NCBI RefSeq assembly: GCF_901709675.1 | Contig: NC_051092.1 | Location: 4,778,491-4,842,490 of the forward strand | Direction: 5' to 3' | Origin: Syngnathus acus | Taxonomy: Eukaryota; Chordata; Actinopteri; Syngnathiformes; Syngnathidae | Length of the DNA stretch: 64,000 bases | In this document: positions 46,510 through 60,168 of the stretch, piece after piece | Layout: each line of letters opens with the position of its first letter | How positions within the stretch are numbered: the first letter of the stretch is position 1 | Translations under genes and position numbers: made by a program | The notes under the pieces: model-generated | Databases searched by the model: none | Seen by the model: the letters and a program-made list of their open reading frames with translations, nothing else | Told to the model about the DNA's origin: nothing

Positions 46510-49400
46510 ACTTCTTTCTCAATGATTGGCCCGAAAAAAAAACTAAAAATAAAATGTACCAATCTAGTGTTAATCCATATTGTGGCATATAAAGTACCTC
46601 ATTTAGTGATTTCAAAGCGAGGTGTAAAAAAAAAAAAAAAGTCACTCTGGCACATAATTATCAATCAGCTTGATTATACAAACACAACACATGCAAACAG
46701 CCAGCCGTGGGGAAAAAAAACCTTCTTGGATTTACAAACGTGTAATGTGTGTAAGTGTTTGTCGCGACAGCCATCGTCGATTCGTGTATTTAACATGACA
46801 TCACGTCGACAATTGGTGCGCGTTCGACGACTAAGCGTTGACAAAACTTTGAGTGCCGTGGTGACGTGGGATTGAGAAACCACAGCGAATTAAAAAGAAA
46901 TATTGTTTTTGTTCAGTCAAGGGTACGAATGTAATTAAATCCAATTTTTTCGACATGTATTAATTGAAACGGTGGCTGAGGGCCATGATTGAAATGCAAA
47001 CTGCAGTCACATGACCACCATCAATTCACATAACCAAAAAAGACAAATGACATTCATTGATAAGCTCCCTTGTGTTCTGAGATCCAAAGGCTTATCTCTG
47101 CGTCAGTGCTCTTCCAAAATGTTCTAAATAAAATTGCGAGTATCCGTCTCCGAAGGGCTGCTATCCATTGCCTCTTGTCTGACGGGCTGGACGTCGTTTT
47201 ATCTCCTCTTACAGATTTGCAGTTTGGGCGAGGGCCAGAAAAGATCCAAAAGAACACAAAGTGGACTTCAATGGACCATAAACACACACACACACACACA
47301 TTTTGTGCATAATACACAAAATTGGCACTGTTACAAAAGCCGCCCAAGGGCAAAACTAGCCCGTCCTTGGTGTTTCTTTCTGCGGTGATCAGAGAAGATG
47401 GATCTCTTTGGTCTTACGTCCCAAATTGTGATTTAAAAGATGAGAAGAGGCGTTTTAGTAGTTAGGGGAGAGTTCAGGAGGTTTTGACATTTTCGATTGG
47501 AACGCTGAATAAGTGAGGACCGAGAAAAGAACCTTGAGAGACCTCGGTCATGTCACGCTCGTTCTTCTCAGCTCAGACGTTGAAAGATGAGCCACACTAA
47601 CCTTCATTCCGCTTTGTTACGAGACACAATGACGGTGAGCATCCCAAAAAAAAAAAAGATCCAAGTGCCTGACGATCATTTCGGGCTTTGTCAATTTTCA
47701 TTACAAATTCACTATTGGCTAGCCTGGAGGAAATGGCGTCAACACTTGTAAGAATTAATGACCCGCAGACACAACTGTCCAAACACAACAAAATGCTGAG
47801 CAATGAAAGCATTAGGACGAAAAAAAAACAAAAAACAAGTGGCCTTTGTTTCACCGATATGGAGTTGTGAGCACAGCGGAGGGTGAGTGGAAAATGAGAC
47901 AACCTTTTCAAAAGTAAGCGCGGTTAATCCATCAGACGTCAAGCCTCATTACGGCTACTGGTGCCACCTTCGAGGGAGGCCTTTATTTCGCCTTCCTGTT
48001 CTTATTAGTAGCACTCGAGCAAACGATGGCAACTGTAGTTACTTCATCACACAGTAAAGTCATTTTCTGGCCTACATTGTAAGTGCATTAGCCACTTTTC
48101 AAACACTAATTGGGCACAAGGATAAGAATAATTGGGACAACTACAAAGGTGTCGTAGGTTCTGGAAATGAGAGGCGACCATGTTTTGACGAGACTGCTAA
48201 TTACTTGGTGGAAAAAAGAAAACGAGAGAGGACTGAGTAAGGAACCTTGGGGTGCGCCGTGGAAAGTGCGTCGTATATAAACTACCTTGAGAATAAGGTT
48301 TAGGAGCAAGAATTGGTTTTACACCATCTGTCAATTGTTTTTGAATTCTTATCTTTGCTGCTACGACACACCATATTAATAGAATAAATCTATTAATAGA
48401 ATAATTAGATGAAAAATTAGTTTGCATTAAATCTTGAAAATATTCTACTTTCCGATCATTTGTTAATTAATTTATTTTGTATTGTATTGTATTGTGTATT
48501 GTATTTTGAATTAATTTAAAATGCCCAAAACCCTACCGGTTTAAACAGAAAGTGAACTTGAGAGGGCCGAGCTCTGAACCTTGGGGTACGCCTTCGGAAG
48601 TGTACGAGTTTTGCTATGTATGGTTAGTTCCCATCTTAAAGTGGCAATAGTTTCCACTCTTCCAGGAAGTTTGAAGTGCCTCTTTTGTTCTAATTCACCC
48701 AAAAGGTGTTTGATGGACTTTTATCCCACACCTAAACATATCCAGAAATTCTTTCATGGCTTCATAGCTGTGCGGTGGAACTGTTCCCACTGGGCTAATT
48801 CAGCAAAATGTCTTGCGAAGAAGAAAAATGAAGCTTCAGTGGCAACTAATGGGCCTCGTCCAACCCTCCATTGATTAATTAATTGATTAAGTCTTGATGC
48901 TTTTATCCATCTGGAAATGTCCAATAGTACCTGACAGAGGCCTTTTTTTTCCCCCCCCTTCCAGCTGCAGTGTCCTCCATTTCACTGACAGCCGCCAAAT
49001 CCCAAATCATTGCTGCATCTATTTTGGGAAAGCGGAGCAATTTTAGGGGAGGTGGTGACACAAAACACAGGAGCATGAGGTGCACCATCTGTATGCTGTA
49101 TTATTAATATTTCCTTATTAAAGAGCCTCACACACTTCCAGAGAAAGAAGGCCGCCGCATTGAGGATGAGACGGTTTCAGCACGATGCACAACCCAATTG
49201 ACCCGTCAAGAATTTCCACATGATTGCATTTATTGCAAGTGGCAATGCGGCCTGTCGGCTCTTAAATCGAAGAGAGGTCGACGGAATGGGGCATAAGCGT
49301 ACAAAAGACAAACTATTACAGCCTAACGGACCGTTACTTTGAGTCTGGCTTTTTTTTTTTCTTTCATTTGCAGAGGACACACTTGCAGTACCTCACCGAG

Positions 49401-49415
49401 CCAGCAGAGGTCAGC
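49401..49415 (+). promoter_or_regulatory. CTCF-like motif
   Basis: CCAGCAGAGGTCAGC, one mismatch from the CTCF core. Confidence 0.3.
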
Positions 49416-51347
49416 GGCCAACAGTGTCAGGACCCCAGCGATGTCGAGGTCTGACAAAAATCATACAAAGATAGCAAATTAGCCCATCGCTAAAGTCAGA
49501 CGGGGGCGGGGCCTTCAATTATCACCACGGGAGACAATGACAGTCGGTGACATTTTCAACAATGCCGTAGTGCACTGTGTCATTTATAAAGTGGGGGATT
49601 CTGACATCACTTGACAGAATGAAAGGTACCAGATCGAGCCCGACATTCGGATTAAGCCGCTTCTATAAAGGCCAAAGAGACAGGGACAAAGATAGTCTTT
49701 TTGTGCGCATTCATTCAAATATTCAATTTTCCAGGAATGACTGCACCCCGTGGCATCTTCAAACTTTCATTGTGTGTTTGCAGAATTTGAAGTGCTGCTC
49801 TCCAGGCTAAAAATAACAAACGCGAGCATCGCAGGTCATCCAATTAGACAGCCCAGGCGGCCGTTTCTCGTCGCTCGCCTGCGAGTGCCTTTTCTATTTA
49901 CATTCCGGAGACAGTAAACAATCGCCAGAGGAGGCGCTGTCATGCGCACCCCATCATCGCGATGTCGAAGGTTGCTAAACAACTCGGCGCTCGTGAGAGC
50001 GTCCCAATCAAACCGCTTGACTTTTCACACGCACACACCGTCATCCACTCGTCGGCCCCGCAGACGAGCCTATTTCTATCGAATGGATCTCGTGGCTCCT
50101 TCGGCGTACTCGCGGCTAATTGGGGCCTGATGACAAAGTGCTCTCGAGCCACAGACACAATGAGCCTTGCGTCAGCCAACACAAATGGATCCCCGCAAGG
50201 CTCACACGGATAACATCGCTGCCAGAGCCTTCCCGAAAACCCCGCAGGAGATTTTCCTTCCCCGCCATTTTCTTCAGGCGCTGGCACGGACCGATGCGAA
50301 GAGGGGGCCTAATTAAGCCACATTCCTCCAGGGGGAGTCTTCGAGAGCAGCTGCATTATTTGCATAGCCCGAGTTGCGGCCAGGTTGCTCTTTTCTTCTT
50401 CTCAGCCCCGAGGACATGCGGGGGACAGCTAAAATCGTCGTCTAATTGCATCCTCGGTGGTCAAATCCATTACGCCATGATGACGCAACGTCACCTTCCC
50501 ATTACAGTGATCAACACGTTATTCACTCTTTGGCACTGCCAATGAACAAAATGAGCATTATTATCTTTGTAAAGGATTAGATCACGCAAGTGTGGCAAAT
50601 GACTTTTCAGCCTGAATGGTTAAATTCAATAAAATTTCCCGAGATTGGGGGAAAAAAAAAAAGGCGGCGTTGTCCTTGCGGGGGCTCCCTCGGCTCAGCT
50701 CGAGTAAGTAAGCGGACGCCATTCTTTTCCCGTTGCCATTCTTCTCAAACACAAAGCTCGGCCGGCCTGACAGAAGCATTTACATAAGCTCCCTTATGCC
50801 AGCATTGTGATGATAATAGGCGTGTGATCTCCAATGTCAGCAAATAGAAAAATAAAAGTCCCTTCGCCCATACAAATCGTCGGCCGCGGCGTTAGCCTGC
50901 GTTATAATTGGCCGCAGAGGTCAGGCCGGCACAAAAACGTGTCTAACCCCAACACACCCTGAAAAAAAAAATATCAAATGATCCCGGCTGAGCCGTGACT
51001 CTTAAATCTGCACAAACATGTTTAAGTTTTCTGTGTTAAGACGTCTTGAATGTTTTTCATGAATACTCGGCGCGCCTCTTTGTCGCTATGCATCATCTCC
51101 ACTCAGTAAGATGACCATGATAGAGGCCTGACCTTGCACCAATGTCACCATGATAAATTGCCTTTTATAAAACGCAAGCAAAAGCACAAGCTAACAACAT
51201 TCATTCATTGTTTGTTCATTTATTGGATCTATTTATTATTATTACCTTATCTATTTTATAATTATTATTATTAACCTATCTATTTAATTTACTCAGATAT
51301 ATTGCTCTCATCGTTTTTGGCGTGTACGATATCTATATTGTTTGTTT

Positions 51348-51450
51348 ATGTATTTAATTGCTGGCAAATGAATTTCCCCGCCGAGGATCAATAAAGCATC
51401 CATCCATCCATCCATCCATCCATCCATCCATCCATCCATCCATCCATCCA
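51348..51450 (+). mobile_element. LINE-type 3' tail with (CATC)n
   Basis: TTTAATTGCTGGCAAATGAA, then TTTCCCC, GGATCAATAAAG and a perfect (CATC)n run (51397-51450). It is related to the segment at 52054-52118. Confidence 0.6.
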
Positions 51451-52053
51451 AATGATTAAGACACTGAAATGATTAAATGAGCTAATAGTGAAATAGATTT
51501 TCAAGTTTACCGCTCACTATCTTGCAACCGATTGCCCCCCTCCCGTGTGGTAATGTTACACCTCAACTGTGGGCACGGCCAGCGGCACAAGCGTGTTGCG
51601 CACTCTGATTCTTATGCAGATGAGAGACACGCCGCATCCAGGGAACGTGGCCAAGCCTCCCTCCCACACCGCTCAGCCCCAAGGCACAACTACTTATTTA
51701 TGTTTGATAGCCGATTACACGGAGTTCTCGCTCACCTTGCAGCCGTTGCTTATGAAACATGAGGAGATTCATGAATACTTGATGTAGGCCTTGTTGTTCT
51801 GCACACGCTCCCAAGCTCAGTAAACAAAAGAATAAAGCCAAACCTGCAACAGAAACATTTTGTGAGATAGCATGTGGGGGGGAAATACATCTCTTTATTT
51901 ATTTAGATTCCATTATTACTCAGGTAGAAAAAAAGCTAACAATTATTAATAGTAATAAATATATTAATATATTATATAGAACTATAATAATTGTATATTT
52001 TAACTGTAAATGCCACCGTGCTTGAAGAAAAACAATGTATTAAATTTGGACAG

Positions 52054-52118
52054 ATTCATTCATTTATTTATTTATTTAACTGCTGGCATCTGAATTTCCC
52101 CCTCTAGAAATAAAATAA
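52054..52118 (+). mobile_element. Diverged second copy of the LINE-type tail
   Basis: TTTAACTGCTGGCATCTGAA followed by TTTCCCC and AAATAAAATAAG. It shares the core with 51348-51396 but lacks the CATC tail. Confidence 0.5.
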
Positions 52119-53776
52119 GTGTGACCATAATAGTTGCCATTCACCGCCAAAGTGGCTCTTCGCATTTATTTGAAATGTGGGGTTCAAACTAATTTACATG
52201 GGCTCTTTTTTTTCCTTCAAATTTTCATTTGTCATAGATAGGTCTGGAACGTAATGAATAGGGCATGGCTGTAAAAAAAAAGAAAAAAAAAAAAGGATTT
52301 AATAGTCAGCAAAGCAATAAAAAAAGTGGCCCAACCAAAGAATGGAGGTAAAAGGCACATACGTGTGAATGTCACACCTGATATTAGCTGAAGGTTAGGC
52401 AGCACTTGGCCAAATTCGTAGAGCTCAGAACGGCTTAGTCATTATCACTCAATTAAACATTCTTTACCTCGGGAGACCATCTCCTGCCGTTGCCAGGGAA
52501 ACCGGCGGGCCTCCCTGTGTGCCTGGCATTCTCGATCTGCTCCGATTTGAATGTTTGGATAAGATTTTTCTGAGCTACCCTTGGACTTGACATTCAAGTT
52601 TGACTGCTACGTTAGAAGTATCAAACAGCAGATTGGACTTTTTTTTTTGCCCCACCTCAAATAAAAAATGCCGTGTTCTTAGAACTGTATTTAAGGCTTA
52701 GACACATTCTTGACATTATGAGATGTTTATTGGACTAGATAAAGTTTCAGTTGAATGAAGGAATCCAATTTCCAATTCAGAAGGGGATTTTTCTTTCTTC
52801 CATAGCCTTGACGTTAATAACCTGTTGGGAAATATTTAAACACAAAAAGTGCAGCAACACTTGGAGACAGACAATATCACATGTCGCAGGTGTACCTAAT
52901 GAAGTGTCCCTTGCGTGTGTACTTTGTCCATTTAAACGGCATCATTAAACCAGAGTTAATCTTCTCTTTGATGAAAATATATTTCTTCCAGCACACAAGA
53001 ACGCACACGCGAGTGAGCGGCAAATACTCAAATGCAATCTGATCATCTCATTAGAAATTCTCTCAGTTGAGTCGCTCCATAAGATGAGTGCTGGGGGGGG
53101 GGGGGCGGCATGATATATGGAGCTTCAAAAAGGAGGCTAATGACTGGAGTTGAGTTAATTAATCTCGCTAAAGACGCAGACGGCACACATACACAAAAAC
53201 ACACACAAACACACAATGTTAATGTCTATTAGTTAACGTCAGCGTATCACCAGTCAATGGAGACAGCAAGAGTGCCTCCTAGTGGACGGAGGCGGGATGG
53301 CCTTTCCCCGAGGCCTCCCAAATGTTGTCAACTTGAGTCGGGACTCTGGATGACCACCTGATGTTTTTCCATCAGCAATGCATTATTGTTGCCGTCAAAC
53401 ATGGACCGGAACCCCGCAGCCGAGGTCAAAGGGTTGCTTGCTCCGTAATAGCCCGCAATTCTATTTTTTTTTTTTTCCATAAACACCATTTCATCCAGAA
53501 ATCCATTTGTGCCGGAGCACCTGCGGAGGGTGCAGTGAGAGAAAACGTCACGCTTGCTCATCTTTCACTTCCCAGTCAAAATTGCTGGCGGCTTGACGAC
53601 TTCTTTGCCACAAAGTGCCTTTTAGGAAGCCGTTTTGCTTGTCAACGTGACGTCTTTAAAGAAAAAAATGTCACTTGACTGTCACCACTCTTGCAAGGGA
53701 AGCTAATCAGTAGGGGTGTTTGTTTTAATATGTTAATGTGCATGTTCCTTGTGATGAGATTTTTTTTTTTTATTCG

Positions 53777-53875
53777 GAGCAAGTGGGGCAGCTCCCCACC
53801 ACATCCAGGAGATGGCACTGTAGTGAAATGAAACCTTAACCACAGTCACTAATAACATGAAGTAACATTTTATCA
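53777..53875 (+). repeat. Dispersed repeat copy A (duplicated at 53955)
   Basis: GAGCAAGTGGGGCAG, ATCCAGGAGATGGCACTG, GTGAAATGAAA, AACCACAGTCAC: the same block order as the copy at 53955, about 178 bp away. A partial third copy of the first block lies near 53902. Confidence 0.7.
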
Positions 53876-53954
53876 CTCATTGGCGGGGGCAGTGACACGG
53901 AGGGGGCAAGTGAGCCAGTGCCCCTCACATGCAAGTAATAGTAATGTTGCACTA

Positions 53955-54045
53955 GGGGCAAGTGGACTAGTGCCCTACTAGATCCAGCAGAGGGCGCTGT
54001 GGTGAAGTGAAGATAACCACAGTCACAAACGACTTATGTTTAACC
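53955..54045 (+). repeat. Dispersed repeat copy B carrying a CTCF-consensus site
   Basis: GGGGCAAGTGGACTAG, ATCCAGCAGAGGGCGCTG, GTGAAGTGAAG, AACCACAGTCAC. Diverged from copy A by scattered changes; the family was not identified. Confidence 0.7.
53984..53998 (+). promoter_or_regulatory. CTCF consensus motif
   Basis: CCAGCAGAGGGCGCT fits CCASYAGRKGGCRSY at every position. It lies inside repeat copy B; copy A has one mismatch at the matching place. Confidence 0.5.
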
Positions 54046-57000
54046 TCCAAACACCTTCCTATATTATTTTTCCAATTTTTCGATATGTCACAATCACTGC
54101 TCATCATCATCATCTCCGTCTTCATCCCAGGGAGATGGATGTTTGCTTGCCACATAGTCAACGTATGAGCCGAGTGGGTGTGTGCATTATTTATCACGTG
54201 CGGCATGTTGAGGTTATTGCGGCTTTCCGCTAGAAAGCTTCCGAATGAAATCTGCATCACAAATGCGCATGACTCACTCCTGTGTTTATCCCAGTGGAAA
54301 ATAAAAATAAAAATAAAAAAGCGACGAGACAAGAGTACATGTCGAAACCCCATTAACCTATGGCTGCATTCGAGCGCCAATGTTGTGGATACATTTCAGG
54401 TCGCGACATGGCATGTATCCCGGATAAATGCGCAGGTTCACGTCATTCAAATACGTCAGCTGTCAGCTGAAGGGGGGACAAGATGACATTATCGTTTTCT
54501 TTGCATTCTTGCACTTGACAAATACTCCCAAAAAAAAGACTACAAAAACTTATAATAAATAAATAAAAACCACTCATTTTCAAAGCACTACAAATAAATA
54601 AGTACTCGCTAGCTGCTGCCTCATTGTAAACTCAGCAATCTGAATCTCATGATAAATCACCTCTGGACTCAATTTGGCGTATTTTTTTCTATTTTCACTC
54701 AAGTGCAGAGTAGAAAATATGGAGAGGATCATTTTTACCCCCGGCGGGCTTTTGTTTACTCTGCACACCTGGCAGCCACTCGTTGTTGACTCTGCGGAGG
54801 CCAGTTGGATTTGGAAGGGTTCCACGCGGGTACATATCGAGCGGGACCAAAAGTGGACTGCTCCTGTCGCCTCGGCTGCACGTCACGGCCAGTCGATTAA
54901 AAGCGGAGCGCTCCGATGAGGCCGTACGGCACAAGCGACAGCTGCGCGAGGACACTTGAGTGGGATGGAGAGGTGAAAAGATGCTGGTGTAATTTGGCGC
55001 AGCAGTCCCAGAGTAGAGCGCACACCTCTGCCAAGCCCCGTTGCAGAAAGCTCGACTCACTTCATAATTATTCACACTTTTTTGGGACGTTTCCATTCTA
55101 ATGAGGATTTTGAATTCACGCATGTGAAAGGAAGACGAAAGTAATATAAGTCATGTGACGCAATGCAAATTAGAGTCTGTAATATCGGAATGGAAGGATT
55201 AAAAAAATACAAATTAAATTACATTTATTTAAATTTAATAAAAAATAAATCAATTTCAAAAAATAATTAAATAATAATAAATTAACAAAAAAATACATAT
55301 AGATTTGGGAAGTATTTTGCCGAACAAATTAAATCAGAATATCAGGATCATAATTCAATCAAAGAAGGGAGGCTGATGAGACGTGGTTGGATTATAATGA
55401 TGTTGCCATGGCTACCTATCTTGGTGACAAAATGAAGAGCCTTTTAAGATTATCTGGCCTGGCACCTGAGATAGGGGTCGAATCATATTCCAGGGGTGTG
55501 GGGTGGTAGTGCCCCCGAGCCCCCCCCCCTCTAGCTCTGCTATGTTCAGTTACTTAGAACCTTACTATTTTGGACTTCAGTTGTGTGTGTGTGTGTTTTG
55601 TCTGACATGAGGTGACAGAGCACCACTCTCAGGAGACACCGATCAGCATCACTATAGAGGAACACTCCGGGGATGGAAAAGTCTCACAGGTAGACGTCCA
55701 CCGTCACCAACCTGTCCCTGACAAGTCTACTGGACCGATGTGTGCACACACACACACAAACCCGTCTGGCGTCCCTCTATCATCGTCGGTCTCACCCAAG
55801 CGAGATGCCGCATGCGCCAGTCTGTGCACAAGGCACTCACTCATTTTCAATTACCGGGCGGGCGGGTGGCTGCTGTTCCCAGACAATAGCCGGCCAAACT
55901 TGATTAGCCGTTCCCATGGCGTCGGCGGAACAGCAGATGAAGTCGGCACGGGCGTCGCCTCGCTCAAGTGATTTTGCCAGCAGATCTTGTTTTCCGTTGG
56001 GTGACAGAGGACAGAAAACTTTTAACGATCGACTAATCGATATCGTCGCATTATATTGGGGCGAATAATGCCACTCAAAGTCAAAAATGTGTCCAATTCA
56101 ATGCCGTTTGTCTCATGGACCTAAAACGGATGTTAGCGCTGATGTTGACGGATATTACCGTCATGATCAACTCACACTGCCTTTGATTATGCCGACTCAT
56201 CACTTTCAGTAAATTTACACTGCGGGCATATTAGCCCCCCCCCCCTTTTTGTTGTGATGTTTGTGCCACTTGCCATGTGACTCAGTGGCGGCCACTTAAC
56301 AAGCTAGTCGGCTCAGCCAGCACGACCTGGCCGGCGGCGTACACACACACACAAACAGCTCGGAAAGATTCCAGGTTGACGACGATACAACGGCAATGTA
56401 TAAAAAGCACGTCAAATATGATCTATAATATACAATACATTTTTCCTGTCAAAATGTATTCAAATAAATATGTTGCTGGAATTTAAACACAAATGCTAAT
56501 AGAACACAGCTAAGATTTGATTTAGTCGTAAGTTTGTGTTAGCTGTAATTTTGGAATAGCAATTTAACAAAAACAAAAGCAAGTGCTTTCCTGGGTTTTA
56601 ACTAAAAAAAATGGACACAAAGTCAGTTGTCGTGATTATTAAAAAATTTTTTTTAGCGATGTTGCATTATTGCATGTGACGATTAAATGTAAGGTGTCAA
56701 CTCGCGGCCAGAGCGGCTGAGCGACTTTGTTTCTATAGCAACAATCAGCCGTTGATGTATTTGCAACACCACTTTAGTGGCATCACGCTCAAGACCAGCT
56801 TTGTTTGGTTGTTTATTTTTTTCCCCACACAGTCATGTATGCGTTGAGGTCATTCGGGCTAGGCTTCAGCTCGGCGTATTAAATAAATATGGAGGGGACG
56901 CGGGCCGGGCACGCTCGCCACGTGAGGTCTCCGCTAAAGAAGGCAAAGAATACGGGAAGAAAGTCGCAGGGCGGCAAGAGTGAGAGACAGAAGGTGCGTT

Positions 57001-57164
57001 CTTTTTCCACCTCATCTGACAACTGCCAATGTGAGGCAACAGCTGAGACTTGGACTCAAGCAAAACACGCCATCTGCCGCCACGAGACACCCGCCATCTT
57101 GTTCCTCGATATTAATACTCGACGCCCCAAGTGTGGATTGGAAATGCAGATTTCGTAGTTTAGA

Positions 57165-57260
57165 AAAGGATTGTCAACGGGTGGTCCGTGGCCCTCTAGT
57201 GGCCCGTGGCGGTATTGCTGGAGGTCCGCGAAATTGGAAATGGAAAATAATTGTAACAGT
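57165..57260 (+). mobile_element. Transposon end fragment, hAT-like
   Basis: TTGTCAACGGGTGGTCCGTGG, CCCTCTAGTGGCCCGTGGC, GGTCCGCGAAATTGG resembles the ends of common fish hAT elements. The matching other end was not found. Confidence 0.35.
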
Positions 57261-58370
57261 TTTAAAAATAGAGTTAAAAAATATATATTACTCAAACTTG
57301 ATTTATTTTCCCGCTAATTGTGCAAATTATTCAACCAACTAAATTATGTCAAATTTAGCGGAGATTCCCAAAATAGACATACAGATGCAAATAAATAGCC
57401 CGTATAGGTGTATCTATCCTCATTTAAAAAAATGGATTGTGGTTTCTTTGTCGGCAGGTTGAATAATTTAAAGGTGGAAGATGTAGCATCCCTCGATTTT
57501 ATTTCTTTATTTTCCTTTGGTCACCCCTATTTCATACTTGTTCATCCTTCATAAATATTTAAAGGACAAACGTAGCCGAACTGCCAATTGACCCAGAAAG
57601 AAGTTGCGCTTCGCCCGCTACTTCAGCCCTCTCCACATACTCGCGGGCCGAGCCGAGAGTGGAATCTGCCACGAGGATACGAATCCAGTCAATGAGAGCA
57701 ATCGACGCCGTCACGAGAGAACGCCGGAGGAGGTTTAATGCTTTCTTTGCTGAAGATATGAAGAAGCTTGGCGCACATATTTGTTAGCGCGAACGTCTCA
57801 ATGTCGGAAGAAATGATTAGCATTCCGTTAGATTCGGTTCAAAACCGTGATTGTGTGCGAGATAAATACGACATCGGGTATTGCCGTCAAAACTTTGCAC
57901 TTGCCGGTGTCACGGAGGAAAACAACTTTTCTCCAACCTGAATAAATTCGTCTTTTCAAAACGTTGCTTGTTGACCTTTAACCGATTCTGCCGCCCCTCA
58001 CGCCCGCACGCCAGGTTATGCAACAAGTAGGTGTTGACAGATGATGTCTGTATATGAGGAAAACATTTTCAAAGAAGAACAGCCACACTGGAGACGAGCC
58101 GCTAGAATGTTGTGATATTTATCGGCACAATATTTTAATGTCAAACCGTTTCGTGTACTTAAACCGAGTCATTATTTGTTGCTTTCCGGGTGTTTGGACA
58201 GATTGTGCGTGCATGTGTGCTCATTTTTTATTGTAAACACAACTTCAACGTTTGTTGTGTATTATTATTGTACTTTAGGGACAAAAAGTATTCGGACACA
58301 TCTTAATCAGTTAATTAGATTAAACTCATCAGTCATTGGTGCTGAAGGATGGATGGACGGGCGGAAAGAT

Positions 58371-58435
58371 AGGTAGGTAGGTAGGTAGGAAGCTAGCTAG
58401 CTAGCTAGATCGATAGATAAGATTAGATTAGATGG
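58371..58435. repeat. Compound tetranucleotide microsatellite
   Basis: (TAGG)n, then (CTAG)n, then GATAGATAAGATTAGATTAG repeats in succession. Confidence 0.85.
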
Positions 58436-60133
58436 ACACGCCCGAGCCCCAAGTGGGCCAGCTGCTTTTATTTTAAATTCATTGTAGAAAGAATTGGTAA
58501 AAGTTCCCATCGTAAAAGTTTCTCTCAGACTGTGGTCTTTAATTTTGGCCATTTTTCAGGTCACCATCAGTGATTTAAATCATGATAAATGTGCTGGCAA
58601 CTGGGAGCTGGATCAAGCTAAACACACACACACGCACACTTTGCATCAGGAGCGGTTCACACAGTCGAAGCTAGAGGGCGCTGTTGACATTTAATAGGAA
58701 CGTCTCTAGCACACACACGTGCACACGAAAACGTGCACAGGTGACACATAAATATCTTATGAGATGCTCAGGGATTGCATTTGACAAAGGCGCTGTTGGG
58801 ACGGCCACGAGAGCGGAAGGGGAGCATTTAAGGGCCCCCTTTGGAGGGATCAAACCACCCAAATGACACATCAAGCCAAAGCGCCACACTATCAACATGT
58901 CAGCGTCACGTATCGGCTTCTCTTTCTTTCATCCTCCAAATCCAAGTAGCTCTGCAGTCTAAACTCGTATTTAACAATGGCTTTTTGTTTTTTTTTCCTC
59001 AAGAAATAGACAATTTGGCTTTTAAATATTCCTGAAGGGTGATGGGGGGTACTTCACATTTCCTTAGACACAATGAGGTGGCAAAAAAAAATAATAAATA
59101 ACGCAACAGCCGACACGAATTTTAATTTTATCTTTAAGACGTAAGAAAAATAAAAAATGTCTGAATGCGTGTCTATGAATAGTCTTTTCTTGTTTCTGTA
59201 TAGTCCGTGTCAGAGGAGCGATGACTTGATTTGTCTTTTTTATGAACTGCCGTAATCAACGGATGGTTAGAATTTTTTTTAACAATTTTCTTTTTTTTTC
59301 CCAAAGAGTAAGCGCAGATGCTAATTGGATTCGAGTCGATACACTTTTGATTTAAAAAGTGACGAAATGGAGAACTATCGACCTCGCTTTCCTTTTCTAC
59401 CCAGCAATTGAAAACTCAATCAACTCTTTAGCCTCTTCGTCAAATGACAAAAGTACTGCGCGTCTCCTGATTTCACTCAATACAGGAATTCTTTGTGTTA
59501 CGAGCTTTTCTTCTTTGAGTACATCTCACAATTGCACAAATGACAACCTAACCTGCTATGTTGAACCTAAAACATTATGTATAGAAAGAAGAAAAAAAAA
59601 ATCCCATCGTCAGGCAGAAAATAAACGTCCGCCAAGGCCAAACAAGCAATTGTATCATTAGCGTCCGTCTGCAAAGTGACGCGCTTTTCGCTCTCGACTT
59701 CGCCCGAAGGTAAACTCGCATAGGCTGAAGAGAAGCGAGCCCCTTGAGGAGTCCGGCGTGCATTATTGATTACGATTAGTGCTTGGGCAGCCCCACCGTA
59801 CGTATGTTACATCTCCCTGCCATGAAACCAAGCAACTACAATTTCATTTGGACTCCATAAATTGATTGAATAAGGCTACTTGGATTAAAATAAAAACAAA
59901 GGAAGGCTACATAAGACGCCGCGAGGACTTAACACGCTCCTCGGAGTGAAAAACAATATTAAATATGTAAAAAACAAGGTTGAGATGAAAGTCAAGGGTG
60001 CACGTGGAGAACTTTTATTTGCACTTTTCATATTGTTGCTGCTTTAAAAATGACCCTCACATCTTACCCTCAAGCTAAAATGCCTAACTTTTGGGGTAAG
60101 GCTTCGAAAGATTTTTTTTTCTAAATAGGTGGG

Positions 60134-60168
60134 AGTCGCTAATGGTGTAGTGGTACACTCGCCTGTCC
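60134..60168 (+). mobile_element. tRNA-derived SINE head fragment
   Basis: AATGGTGTAGTGGTACACTC followed by GCCTG matches the A-box part of a common fish tRNA-like SINE. Only about 35 bp is recognisable. Confidence 0.5.
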
